Assembly: GCA_003427395.1 (NCBI GenBank) | Contig: BFEA01000488.1 | Location: 1,072,132-1,099,988 of the forward strand | From: Chara braunii | Lineage: Eukaryota; Streptophyta; Charophyceae; Charales; Characeae | Length of the DNA stretch: 27,857 nucleotides | Direction: 5' to 3' | Part shown: positions 1 through 11,572 of the stretch, piece by piece | Layout: each line of letters starts with the position of its first letter | Numbering within the stretch: the stretch's first letter is position 1 | Position numbers and translations under genes: made by a program | Notes under the pieces: generated by a model | The model's input: the letters and a program-made list of their open reading frames with translations, nothing else | Database searches by the model: none | Told to the model about the DNA's origin: nothing

Positions 1-129
1 TTTTTTTTGGTCCGCGTCAGGCTGGAATGGCCGAACGCCTTCCGAAGGGGTCCCGTACGTTCGGGCGTTGGGTTCGGGCGTTCGGCCCGTCCCGAACGCC
101 GGTAACCGTGATTATTACTATGTTACCAA

Positions 130-600
130 TTGTCCAGAGATCGGACGTCTCCCCGGACGTAAGGTACCATCGTCGTCCGGATTTCCGGACGACGACTTTT
201 TGGCACTAAAAAAAAATAATAATAATAAAAACAATGACAGTGTTGCGCATGCCATAGAGACCCCCAGTAAAAAAATTCAGAATTTTTAATTTTCTGAGGA
301 TTTGGTGATAAGGTGCTATTTGGGGTGGGAGGGGGGGGTACGAGGGGTTTTGGTAGGGATAGGAGGGGTATCGGTGGGGATTAAAATCTTCAAAGATTTT
401 TATCTTTTTTTCTACTGGCTCAAATGAGGTAAAGTCTTGGTGGCATACACCTTATGCAAGGTATAAGCCACATGATTTTTTTCAAAAAAAAAAAGGTGTT
501 TTTTTTTTTTTTTTTTTTTGCGCTAAGTCGGACATCCCCTGTCCGGTCCGACGTCCGACCAGACGTCCGGTCGGACATCCCGCACGGTCAAGGGGGTCCC
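130..600. repeat. CCGGACG/GGACGTCC palindrome-rich region
   Basis: Two GC-rich patches (about 20-195 and 527-610) are built from variants of tccggacg, cggacgtc and their complements, separated by A/T-rich sequence with runs of A (about 207-216) and T (about 499-519). The clearest hairpin is 171-194: arms cgtcgtccgg and ccggacgacg, 10 bp perfect, with loop attt. No coding frame is credible here. The two patches have an inverted-looking relation: A-run after the first patch, T-run before the second. They may be arms of a foldback element or a GC-rich satellite. The palindromes are seen directly; the element type is not established. Confidence 0.5.
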
Positions 601-1136
601 GGACGCTTGATAAAACAACCTAGTATTTATTTTTTAATTTTTTGGCCCGGCCGGTAAAGTGACCCCTGACCACTCTAGTAGCCTAGGAATATCTATATTT
701 TTATTATAAAAAAAAAGACGACATAAGACAAGGAAGAGGATAGGGTAGAATTAGTTAAGATCTATCACAAATGATCTATCTAACATCCTCTCATGTTTAT
801 AGGAAAACAATTTCCTTTCTACCGTATCGTCGAATTTTAAAATTAGAGGAAGAAGTAGCAACAAACCCTAAAGCATTTCATAAAATCATCAACGATAAAA
901 AAAAAGGAGAAACAAAGGTTGAACAAGAAAAGCAGTTGTAAGGATGCCGAAAACTAAGGATCGAGTAGTTTTCCGAGGCTATTAGCCATGTAATACTTCT
1001 ACATAATCATGCTTCAGACAAAGCTGCCCAGAAAACCATGGGTAGAATGCCAAAAAAGTCTAGCAAACGAGCGATTCTTACAAATCAAGTAGGCCGATTC
1101 CATTAACACTTAATCGTTTTATAAAAGAGATATGAT
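601..1136. other. No gene recognised (AT-rich)
   Basis: AT-rich sequence with short A-runs and no reading frame or RNA gene that I can support. Confidence 0.5.
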
Positions 1137-1206
1137 TCAAAAAAAAAAAGAAAAAGAGAAAGGGAAAGGAACAGAGAAGAAAAGAATGAAGGGAAAAAAA
1201 AAAAAG

Positions 1207-1238
<32 letters not shown>

Positions 1239-1262
1239 AGAAAAAAGGAGGAGGAGAAAAGG
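1137..1262. repeat. Purine (A/G) tract
   Basis: About 125 bases are almost purely A and G, including a long oligo-A core near 1196-1235. A strand-asymmetric purine run of this kind is low-complexity DNA able to form triplex structures. No gene overlaps it. Confidence 0.75.
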
Positions 1263-1412
1263 TAGTTAGAAAATTTTATTTTTCATATTTCTATATTTAT
1301 ATTCCTATTTTAAGGAGTCCATCCTACCTGTGGCTGGGTCTCAGTCGAAACTCCAGATTGATTCCCATTAGGAAAATTTTTGATAAACGCCCCGGTAGTA
1401 TGACACCGTAAA

Positions 1413-1515
1413 CTGGGTAGCACCACGTGCGTGTATGCGGTGCATACGCGTACGTATACATACGTATGCACGCGTACGCGTACATGCCCAAAAACCAGCA
1501 TACGCGTACGCGTTT
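1413..1515. repeat. Left inverted arm: ctgggtagcac plus TACGCGTA-rich DNA
   Basis: The 11-mer ctgggtagcac (1413-1423) is followed by alternating purine-pyrimidine sequence rich in tacgcgtacg and gcatacg. The same 11-mer, inverted (gtgctacccag, 2505-2515), closes a similar TACGCGTA-rich stretch on the other side of the microsatellite block. The pair behaves like degenerate terminal inverted repeats of a unit of about 1.1 kb. Alternating pyrimidine-purine runs are Z-DNA prone. Confidence 0.5.
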
Positions 1516-1589
1516 TTTTTTGTTTGTTTTTTTTTCACAGAATTATAATGTATATATAATATATATATTCATTATTTAGTCACATATCT

Positions 1590-2342
<753 letters not shown>

Positions 2343-2414
2343 AACCAATCCCAACGCCCACCCCCCAACCCCTACCGGGCCAAGACAAACTCGGGAAACG
2401 GCCTGCTGTGACCA

Positions 2415-2515
2415 CGTACGCGTACGCGCGCATACGTATGCGACACATATGCGCATAAGTGCATACGCATATGCACGTATGTGGAGCCCGCGTACGTGTA
2501 CGCCGTGCTACCCAG
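2415..2515. repeat. Right inverted arm: TACGCGTA-rich DNA plus gtgctacccag
   Basis: Alternating cgtacgcgtacgcgcgcata-type sequence ends with gtgctacccag (2505-2515), the exact reverse complement of 1413-1423. With the left arm it encloses the microsatellites. Confidence 0.5.
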
Positions 2516-2529
2516 ACCGTAACTAACAA

Positions 2530-5389
2530 GGTGAAATCACTCTAATAATGTCATGCGCAAATGGATAATTCATCCACAGGTATCACTCTGAATCGCGCCT
2601 TCAACGTCAAGGAGCTCGTCGAATGTCTTGCCACCAATGATCCACTTCTTGCCTTCACAATCCAGGTGTGAAATGGAAAAAACTGTCAAGCAACTCAAGT
2701 AGGGGGAAGCAACAGAAAAAAAGATCGAAGTCCATCATAAGCTTCAGAACATCCTAGTGCTCGATTCAAGGAAGCGACGTTCTCGGATCTCATTGTAGCC
2801 CACCTGATGCGTTGGTTAAATTGGGGAGCAGTTTTCATGAACATCATCGGGCCAACGCCGCTAACTATTGATCAGCTTATAGACAACTTGCACAAGGAAG
2901 CAGTTTGTTGCGTCCATGTTCTCAAGAGAAGATTTGAAAATGCCTTCTGGATTGTGAAAGCTGAAGTTTGTGCGTCCACCTTGCGGAACTAACGTTGACA
3001 AGAGTCTTTGCACGCCACGTAAAGGATGTTGTGTCAATAACAACCCTAAATAAACTACCACGCAATTTCATTTCGACGCTGACCACCTTTGATGACATGC
3101 ACTACAACGAAACTCGAGCTTTCAAAAAAGGTGCCTTCCTGACGCTTGGCTTCGTGCTAGCCGATTCTCCGTTATCGGCGGAGAGAACGGAATGCCAACC
3201 GTTGATGAAAGCTTTTGACATCGAGTCTCTGTGGAGTCTCTTCTCAAGATTGGAATTTTCAAGGGTTTTTCACTCCACAATCATTCATTTACTGTTGGAA
3301 GTCTTAGCGGGTCTCACTGACGAAGGTTTGAAGACAGCGGAAATGAAAACCTAGATGAACCTGGGACAAGAGCAATAGATCAAGAAAATCGTTGATAAAT
3401 CAGAATCAGCCCTGATGCACCCACCAGTGCAATTTAACCATTTAGCTAGTGGCTAACTACGAACACGAAGAGCTCGCAGGAAGGGGGAAAAGCTGATAGT
3501 CAGCAAGGTATTGGAGGGACTACCAAGGTAGAGGCTGGCGACTGAAGGAAGGAAAATTAGGATGGAGACTCAAAGCAAACCTAAGGCTAACGAACCTGTC
3601 TTCAAAATGAAGCTCAATTGGGAAAAGGTAATAGCAGTGTCCGGTTAGGATCAAGAACTCGCTTTGAAGCAATAGCGGAAGACTTGGCGGAATCACTAGA
3701 CCTTCATACAAGAGGCTGCCGATGTAGGAAAGCGACCATTTAACTGTACAAGAATTAGGAAGAGCAACCTTGATAGAAGATAGGCTACCTAGCTAAGATC
3801 ACAAGCTTATCAATTGAGAAGGGATCCGCTAGGACCAGTTTACAATGACAGGGAAGAGTCAAGCTTCGTCACTACTTAGCAATAGAAGTAGGAGGCGGTT
3901 CGAAGGAAGGTAGTGAAGCCGATCTAAAGTATCTCTGCTACCTACGGAACAAACTTGTAAGGTAGTCAGGATTGAAAAACCAATGTTTGTACGAGTTGGA
4001 CCACAATATTGTGGAACCATTCAGAATGAAGAGTCAAATTGCGCTCTCAGGCTAGATTTGTTTTTATCATCGTGAAGCAGTCGGTGAATCCGACAAGACT
4101 TTTGCATTTGTGGAAGGAATGAATGTTTTTGCAGATTGCTATTAATCTCTGTTTGCATTCTCACGACCAAATTCAACCCTGCTAATGTTCCCCACAGTAA
4201 GATTGGTCTCTAGCTACGTCCCGGAATGCACGAACCCTTAGCATCAGAACCCCCACAATCTGAATTACATCATAGTCAACAGCGGCTCCATATACCCTGT
4301 CAACCTCCACCTGCTCAGAGTATCCCTCCCTACAGAGAATCAACAATCCTATGTTGGCAGTGCAAGACAAGATAGGTCACCTTCAATAGCCTTAGATTGG
4401 GGCGCCAGACCAAGAGAGTTTTAAGAACCACCCATTTCCAACACAGGAACTGTAGTGTTAAGTTTGGAATTGGACTTACTTTACCTTAAGTTCCATCTTC
4501 ATTAGGTAGATCTAACCAAGGTCAGGGATGTGTTCACTCGTGTCACCACCTCTCTTTACAGGAAACCTGAGGGTGCTAAGGAGGAGGTTCATGCACCCAA
4601 ATTCATCTTTGACCAACCTCCTTGGCGTAGGCATATAGTAGTTCTAATTAGAGTCAACCAGATAAAATTGAACTACAAACATTACGAGAGAGGTAGACCG
4701 TCCGCTAGTGCTTTTAAAAATGAAGTGGCAAACCTGGCGGAAGATCTTTACGATCATGGATGCTAAGAGGAGATGAAGAACTCGCTGAAGACCATAGAAC
4801 TAGAAACCTCTGTACTGGCGATGCAAAGAATCAACAAGGAATGAGACGACCAGAAAAATAAAGCAACACTCAAAGGGTAAGTGACAGCGGTATACGCCGA
4901 CCTTGAAAAAAAAAAAAAAAAAACACCGAAGGAGGAAAACAACAAAATAAAAGTTTGTTAGTCGCTCCTCTTTCCATCCATTACTCATGAGGACCTTTTG
5001 GGACCTTCACTGAAGTGTCCACGTCATTTTCACGGTGTTCCTCCTAACTAAATTCTGGCTGGTCAGGTACGTAAATCTGAGGTATGTTCTTAATTGTTAT
5101 GTTTTGCGAGTTTCGAACCTCAGACTCAGGCAGATATTCTAGACATCGCAGCCCCACAAGGAGTGACGTTCACCACTTCAACAAACAAGTGTCATCCTCT
5201 CATGACAGCAAGGAATGGAACATGAGATCGAAATTTCCCAGACAATCGAAGCCTTGAACATCCAACCATCAACAACAAAAAATTCTTATGCATTCGGAAT
5301 GCTAAGGAACCTAGCTAACAAGCTATCTGATTCGGAGTCCTTTAGGATAACCTCCACTTCATCCCATATTGGAGCGTAAAAATCATTAC
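2530..5389. other. Broken reading frames, no family recognised
   Basis: I recognise no gene here. The sequence is less repetitive than its left neighbour and has short open stretches on the + strand (about 2759-2992, 2968-3354 and 4530-4766). They carry mixed-composition protein sequence such as FKKGAFLTLGFVLADSPL and FIFDQPPWRRHIVVL, which does not look random. None has a convincing start, and stops and frame changes separate them. Because they lie directly upstream of the DIRS-like pol remnant on the same strand, they could be the decayed first ORF of that element. That is inference from position only. Confidence 0.3.
4906..4923 (+). repeat. Oligo-A run (18 A)
   Basis: Eighteen consecutive A residues. 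It could be a retroposed poly(A) tail or simply low complexity. No adjacent LINE or SINE body was identified. Confidence 0.6.
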
Positions 5390-7210
5390 TCAAATCGTCT
5401 AAAAGGAAATACTCAAAGAGTGTCCTCAGTTGGTTGGAGAAAGGTGTGAAGCTCAAATTCAAAAGCATGAACCATCAGGATAGGTCAAAGATCGAGGAGG
5501 TTCGCAGGATGGCCAAACCGGTACTGAAGTTAGGACAATTTAAAAGACTCCTGAAGGAAACAAATTCATCACGCTTAACCATCCCTAACTATCAACTCCC
5601 CCAACAATTTGCTGATTTTGTGGCTTCCAATGTATAAATACTTCTGAGACAGGGATAATGTAGGAAACTGACTCTCCAACTGTTTGTAATCTTGTATTTG
5701 TAATTGAGAGTTCAAGAAAGCTGCGTTTTATTATTGATTTGCGCTACGTCAATCTATTATAAAATTCTCTGATTTCCGTTATGAATCAATTGACGATTTG
5801 GTTGCGGTTATGGACGGAGAAATGCTGCAGGATTTCGCAGTGATGTTCTATATTAAGAATGATTATTATCATAGCTTTGTGCATGCATCTTCAAAACCAT
5901 TCTTTGCATTCAAGTGAAATGGTAAAACGTATCAATTTAACAACTTCTGTTTTTACATTTCTTCTGAGTGTTGGATTTTCAACACAATAATGCACGAAGT
6001 GATGACATGATTCAGAACTAAAGGAATAATGAGTTTTTCATACATTGATGATAGGCTAGCAATAAACAACAATTTCACCAAATGTCTGAGAATTATTTTT
6101 CTAATCACCCTCATCCGCTATAAGTTGTTTTTTTTTCTAAGTCCCAACAAGTGTCAAGTCTTCCCATCACCGTCAAACAAATTTTAGGGTTTCATTATAG
6201 ATTCACAAAAGAAGAGAGTAAAGGTTCCTATGGACAAAGTTGAAAGGATTATCAACCTACTTAACCTCCGTAGTAACGAACACGAATTGTCATCTAGGAA
6301 AATTGTATCGCTTGCAGGAAAGTTAGTCTTTCTAGCAAGAGCGTTCTTACTAGCTTCGTTGTACTACTCCGATTTGCACTCAACTTAAGTCAACTACTCA
6401 TGGGAATCGAAAGTCAACTGTGAAAATAATTGAAGGCAGATCTGATTTGGTGGATCGAGCACCTCCCACTTCTGCCAGGAAGGAATTGGATAATTCGCCC
6501 TCCAATAACAAGGATTCAAACAGACGCATCAACAACGGGTGTACGAGTTATTTTAACCCTAAGTACGGGTGAATCAATAAAAGTTAGTTTCTCACTTCCT
6601 ATTGAGTTTTTGCAGAAGTCAAGTACCCACAGGGAACTCTTTGCAGTCACTAAATCACTTTTAATCCTTGGAAGTCAGACCCCTCAAGAACTAATGTCTG
6701 CCTCGATTGAATGTGTTAGGGATGATCAAGCAATTTTTTAATTTATTGAGCAAGTTAAGGTCAAGAGATGAGATGTTCAACAAATTGTTGAGAACAACTG
6801 TAGAGATTCTTTTGACAACTGACTGCCAGCTAAAACCAGTCTGGCTGCCAAAAGATTTCAACACCGAAGTTAATATCCTATCGAAGACATTTTATTTTTC
6901 TAACTGGGGACTTAGTGAAAGAAAAAAGCAAGAACTATTTAAAATTTTTGGAGAACCAACCATCGACTTGTTTGCTTCTGAAGGAATGCATGTGTGTGAC
7001 ATGTTCATCTCAAAATTATTTTCTTTAAAGTGTTTCGCTGTAGGAGCTCTCTCTTTAGACTGGTCAAATTTTCCAGAGTCACAATACAGGTGCGTTTTTC
7101 CATCAACATGTCTTATTCAACAAACTATCACTGAAGTTAGAGAATTCAGAAGTGAATATCTACGAATTATCCCTGTGACAAAAAAAGCAAATTGGTTTCA
7201 TCTCTCCTGA
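5390..7210 (+). pseudogene. DIRS/Ngaro-type reverse transcriptase-RNase H, decayed
   Basis: This remnant would have encoded the RT-RNase H polyprotein of a tyrosine-recombinase retrotransposon. Pieces in order: N-terminal motif LSWLEKGVKLKF (about 5425-5460); SSRKLRFIIDLRYVN (about 5709-5753); FAFK-stop-NGKTYQFNNF; catalytic YIDD box at 6041-6052; GFIIDSQKKRVKVP (from 6188); LAGKLVFLARAF; RNase H QTDAST (Asp codon near 6523), THRELFAV and VRDDQAIF; then the lineage-typical tail GEPTIDLFAS...ALSLDWS...VFPSTCLI (about 6950-7115). The tail and the GFIID-plus-GKL order separate DIRS-like from Ty3 pol. Frames change near 5640-5662, 5760, 6428 and 6710-6741. Stops within the RT include 5760, 5915, 6008, 6185 and 6386. 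The last RNase H acidic site reads EVNILSK, with Asn where Asp is usual. No tyrosine recombinase domain was identified downstream. Confidence 0.8.
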
Positions 7211-7749
7211 GGCTGGAACCAATCAAACAGATCTTCTTAAAAAAACATTACTCTACTTGAAGTAGAGTCCCTGAAGAGGTCATGAATCTAGGAAAAGTTA
7301 GCCTAGGAGCCAGTAAAATATCGTTGGCAAGACTCAACGACAGCGATAACCATACCGCATGAAGGAAAAAAATGTCTTCCAAGTACCTTGTCCCAGCATC
7401 TGCTCAAAACTTCACCCTTTCTCAATTCCCTCTCGAACTCCTCCTACCCAGAAGTTGTGACTGCTTTCCCCCTCATAGATGTTCAAACCCATCAAGCAAC
7501 CCTTTAGGCGGCGATTAAAACCACTCAACGATAACACAGTCTTAGTCTTAGTGCTACGAAACAGTGGTCGCCCATCGCGAAGGTCAATAGGAGGTTGAAC
7601 GAACTGTAACACTCACACAACTCCTCCATTAACTCAAGAATGGTTTTCTCATCCCCTGTCTGTATTTGCAAAGCATTTACTCCGTGACGACCTCTGCGCA
7701 ATGTTTAAGTATACGAGGGTTAAGCTTATCTAACTCCTTCATCAATAGG
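7211..7749. other. No gene recognised downstream of the DIRS-like pol
   Basis: No supported frame. A recombinase ORF would be expected about here in a DIRS or Ngaro element. The + strand translation has scattered stops and I could not place the R-H-R-Y signature residues. Confidence 0.4.
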
Positions 7750-8691
7750 GGATTCGTGAAAACCTCACAATCGAAGAAAACCTAACATTTCTTGTAGAAT
7801 GAAAAAACAAAAGTCAAAGTGTTATTTTTTACACAAAAAGAGAGCGTTTTTAATCATTTTGCGATAAAGGAGGCAAAAAATCAGGTGAAAAGTCTAGCGT
7901 TCCTCAAAATGTGCAAGAAAACCCTTCCTTGCAAAATGCTTTTATATGACTATAAGTCATTCTCAGTAGATTGGAAAAAAAACAGAGTTCAAACAGGGTA
8001 ATTTTTAAGGATGACAAGACAAACTTGAAAGATGTAAAAAAAAACGTGTTTTGGTGAATACTTATTTATAGGACTATAAGTTAGTTTCCGCAGTTAGGTA
8101 AAAGCCAAGCTCTGCACAAAATAATTTATAGGACTATAAATCACTTTTGAACTTAACAATAAAACCCTTATCAAAAAATATATGTCATTTAAAATAAGAA
8201 TACAAACAACTTTTGCCTCGGACACACCTTGAAATTTTTAGCCGAACACGAGTTTAAAATAAAAATATAGGGAAAAAATAAAAACAAACAATAAAAAATA
8301 ATATACTCGCCCATGTATGGGAAACCATGTTCAAGCGAACGTATTCACGAACAGGAGAATATGTTTGCGCGTTTGAAAAACCCCCGAATAAATTTATCGT
8401 GCTACACATCTTATAGGACTATAAACACAATTTTTTGGATAACAAAAAATCAGGATATTTCAGTTCTTGAACCTACGGTGCTTCACCAGGTCGTGATTTT
8501 CTATGAAAAAAAATGTTTTTTTCCTCGCCCCCTCCGGTAGTTCTGAAAATTAATTTTCCATTTTTTTTTTGCGGATGTTTCACTTCACGTAGAATTTTGT
8601 TCGTGGAGGAGACCTAAAAAACGTACTATCATAATCTTGAATAGATTTCGTGCAAACCTAACAATTTGTTTTGTTAGGTTTTCACGAATCC
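7750..8691. mobile_element. AT-rich element bounded by a 20-bp inverted repeat
   Basis: The left end ggattcgtgaaaacctcaca (7750-7769) and the right end tgttaggttttcacgaatcc (8672-8691) are reverse complements at 19 of 20 positions. The 942-bp interior is AT-rich, non-coding, and carries four ttataggactataa palindromes. The right end also folds on itself: aaacctaac (8654-8662) pairs with gttaggttt (8673-8681). This architecture suits a non-autonomous DNA transposon (MITE-like) or foldback element. I see no clear target-site duplication, so the limits are provisional. Confidence 0.45.
7942..8425. repeat. Four dispersed ttataggactataa palindromes
   Basis: Copies lie at 7942-7955 (variant ttatatgactataa), 8066-8079, 8126-8139 and 8411-8424. 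The core is two 6-bp arms, ttatag and ctataa, around the dinucleotide ga. Flanking bases are partly conserved (aagt or aaatca to the right). Spacings are uneven (124, 60 and 285 bp), so this is neither a simple tandem repeat nor a CRISPR array. A protein-binding or subterminal transposase-binding role is a guess. Confidence 0.75.
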
Positions 8692-8949
8692 TATGTTCAT
8701 CAACTTCTTTGCCTTCAGGCCTCAAACCTTTTCCTCCGCGCTGCCAGCTTTCCCGGAGGTTACTCACTATGCATAAATCATGTAGTGTCTCAACATAACG
8801 ACATCCACTTTGAGTCTTTAACTTCTGCCTTATACCAGACTCTCAGCGAAGTAGTGTCGCGCAGAAAGTCGTGCGGTTACAGAAAATAGTTCGTCACAGC
8901 CTATCATAACGGCCGCCTCGAGACTCTCAGCCGTGCAGTGTAATTCTAT

Positions 8950-9574
8950 CAGCAACCAGGACCTTCACCGCCTCTGGAAAGCCTTGAAGAAGATACCTTC
9001 TTAGAAAAATGCAACCATCTTATGACTCCAATCCCTTCATGTGAGACCCTCTTCTACCTGGATGCAATCGAAGGGTATGAGAATAACGAACACCAGTGCC
9101 CGGTGCGAAACCTAGGCTCACCTCAGGCTCTATTGTCCGGCCTCAGAACAGGTATGGGAGTGGTGGAAGGAATAATGGAAACTACTTCCTATCCGCCTCC
9201 TGGAGTGGTCTGCGGATATGATACTCCACAACAAGTTTCCAGAGGCTGGCACCACCGCCCTTGGTTTGAACTACATCTTCATCGTATGCATAAGACTTAG
9301 TATCATCATGGAAGCTATATGGCACTCCCCTAATAACCTGCTGTTCAAGGGCGAGAGAGTAGACATCCGCTAGACCTTTAACCGCATACTAGCCGAGGTC
9401 TGCTTGGCTATCCTAGCTGACTGGCGAAAGAAAGGCTGCACATGGTGTGCCAAATCCTGGGCGCTAGGTAACTCCTTTGCGTGTGCTTCACAGGAATGCG
9501 AATTGCAGATTGCGGCCTGGCTGTACCAAGGAAACACGAGTTACGATCATCCATTCCCCTCAGGCCGGATTTAG
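8950..9574 (+). pseudogene. LINE (non-LTR) ORF2 3' end, decayed
   Basis: This is the region after the RT domain of a non-LTR retrotransposon. Visible pieces are NQDLHRLWKALKKIP (about 8957-9001), a stop at 9002, NEHQCPVRNLGSPQ (about 9084-9125), then a frame shift into RLYCPASEQVWEWWKE (9125-9172). The pair of Cys motifs followed by a Trp-rich segment is the usual zinc-binding segment of plant-type LINE ORF2 (zf-RVT-like). It continues NYIFIVCIRLSIIMEAIWHS and a basic tail, ending at a stop at 9572-9574. Internal stops lie at 9173 and 9371. Upstream RT sequence is missing or unrecognisable, which fits 5' truncation, common for LINEs. It has the same strand as the RT fragment at 27112 and could be the same family. 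Confidence 0.65.
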
Positions 9575-10041
9575 ACCTCCCGAGTGGATTACTAGATAAA
9601 AGTACAACCATTGCAAATCCTTAAAGTTGGGATCAAACATCCATCGCTCAAACTCTCATATAGCGGGACAGATTTGGGGCACTGGGCCCTATCTCGGTTC
9701 TTCTTATGTCAAGACTGTTATCTATAGGTCATAGGATTTATGCTCCATCAAACTCCGGTCTCCTTCTGACTGTTGATACCCGAATCGCTTATCTCCAGGA
9801 TTCTCCTAAGCATTGTGACACTACAGTCCTCTTTGCCAGTGGGATCTCGCCCTTAGGCAAGAAGGTGAGAGGAAACATCCGTTGTTATTGTTATTTATGG
9901 CCTTTCTGACATTTGGCGAGGGATGAAGCAAGTCCCAGGTCGCTGTCGCAGATTGAGATGCGAAGAGTACAGGGAAACCTGTTGGGCTGTTTGCGTCGAC
10001 GGAGTCCGGCTGGGTATTCAACCCCTTGGCGGCGTTGTCGT

Positions 10042-10069
10042 GGCAAACACCCTTACAAGGGTATTTGCC
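10042..10069. repeat. 28-nt imperfect palindrome
   Basis: Arms ggcaaacaccctt and aagggtatttgcc pair at 12 of 13 positions around a 2-base centre. The near-perfect, loop-free symmetry suggests a cruciform or protein-binding site rather than an RNA stem-loop. Its function is unknown. Confidence 0.7.
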
Positions 10070-10210
10070 GTTGTTTTGAAAGGTCGTGCTGGGTCCGACC
10101 TTGGCCACAGAAATGCGCCGATAGGACGAGTTCTGACGGTACTCGTGTCTTAGTAATTTGTTGAAGGCGATTTGATTAAGCTAAGTATGCTGAGGTTAAA
10201 GAGTGTGTGG

Positions 10211-10230
10211 GCATACTCTTTTGAGTATGC
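10211..10230. repeat. Perfect hairpin gcatactc-tttt-gagtatgc
   Basis: Eight-bp perfect arms with a tttt loop. No following U-run identifies it as a transcription terminator. Confidence 0.7.
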
Positions 10231-11329
10231 GATTGTCGTAATTAGCAATTGCGGTCAGATTGATGGCCGACATAGAAACCGGCCCCTTTGGGCAAAGATG
10301 CAAGGCATAGGGGGATTAAACTTTGATAAGCAAGTGTCATATGCGCCTTATGTGCGGGCGTAGTAGTTGATTTTGTAAAACTGGTTGTTTTGTTACCAGT
10401 ATTGAGAAAAGTTAGTTGAACTTTGTTGTCAAATCGATGGAGGCTCGGTATAAAGTAGTGCCCGCAACGGCGACGAGTATTAGAGTAGGGGCCTTAGTAC
10501 TACCGAGGCAGCCCATTGGGCCATCACTAGTAGGGGTTCCGCATACCAAGTGCGAAGATCGCGGCCTTGGGGCCAGCGGCGCGATCGAGTAGGGAACAGG
10601 ACCTACTTGAGTATGTATGGTAGGCCTACCTGGTGGCGGATACTACTTGAATGAAGTTCCACGCGCGATTGTGTCACGTTTGGGCTTAGCCCTATTGGTT
10701 ACAACATTCACCTTCACCAGAGAGATCCGGGGATCGAGGCTAGCAAGCGACGATAGAGTAGAGGAGCGCAATTGGAAGAGACTGAGGGGTTGAGGGTCTT
10801 TAGGGACTATCCCCCTTGGTTTTGCCAAACGGGTCCAGCCGGGGTCTAACTCGCGAAACCAAGAGGGCGCCGGCGGGACCTCGTCGTCGTCGGTTCTACT
10901 AATTTTATTGTTGATATGTTTTTACTTGTATTTTTATTTTAATTTTTCCTGAAATCCCGTCTTGAACCAAGCCGAAAAACCGGCTCTCGGAACGACGGCG
11001 AAAAAGTACCGCGGCGAAGGATGAAAGGAACATTGAAAGAAAGAAAAAAACGCTTGAAATTGCCGAGCGATGAGTGGATGGAGAGAAGTCCCACACCTGG
11101 TCGAGGGCAGACGGCGACTTGGTCGCCGCCACCATTGGCCAGGACGCTGGGCGCTTGCCAGCATGGGTTGCTGTGACAGCATTGCATTGGGGAATGATAG
11201 GAACTTTCCCCCGCGGGTGGCCGTCACGGCAGCCAATGACCTTGAGTACGCGCCTCTTTTAGCAGTAACGTTCGGGGTCCTGCGTATTCGGGGTGCTGAC
11301 AAAATTCCTCTATCCTACCCGTCTTGAAA

Positions 11330-11572
11330 GCACAGACCGAAGGGGCCAACGTGCAAGTGAGCCCGTGGGTGCAAAGCCCTCGAAGCAGCAGGATCCCGAG
11401 TGGCAGGGATCTCCTGCAGATGCACCGTCCGCTAGCCAGGATTTGCTGCTGGAAGGCTTGAGTGTGAGCAGGCGCGCGGGACCCGAGAAACAGTGAACTG
11501 TGCCCGGGGAAGGCACAGTCTATCAGCCAAGATTTGCTGTAAAGAGGTTTGAGTCTGAACAGGTCTGCGGGA
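11330..11572. repeat. About 90-bp period tandem repeat with actgtgcc hairpin
   Basis: The segment gccaggatttgctgctggaa...gagcaggcgcgcggga (about 11433-11481) recurs with changes at about 11525-11572, a shift of about 91 bp. Between them, actgtgcc (11497-11504) and ggcacagt (11512-11519) form a perfect 8-bp stem. The opening phrase cacagaccgaaggg (about 11332) and the gaactgtgcc hairpin both have relatives in the array at 14938-15360, so the two arrays appear to share ancestry. Confidence 0.6.

Larger units (their letters stand above)
9575..11329. other. No gene recognised; two strong hairpins
   Basis: The first few hundred bases may be the LINE 3' untranslated region. The rest is GC-rich, has short frames in several phases, and shows no family I recognise. 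The hairpins are listed separately. A 12-bp perfect palindrome, ggtaggcctacc, lies at 10619-10630. Confidence 0.4.

Noticed and set aside
9821-10108. Overlapping 76-95 codon frames on both strands
   Set aside because: Several frames are open at once with no family resemblance, as expected by chance in GC-rich DNA around a palindrome.
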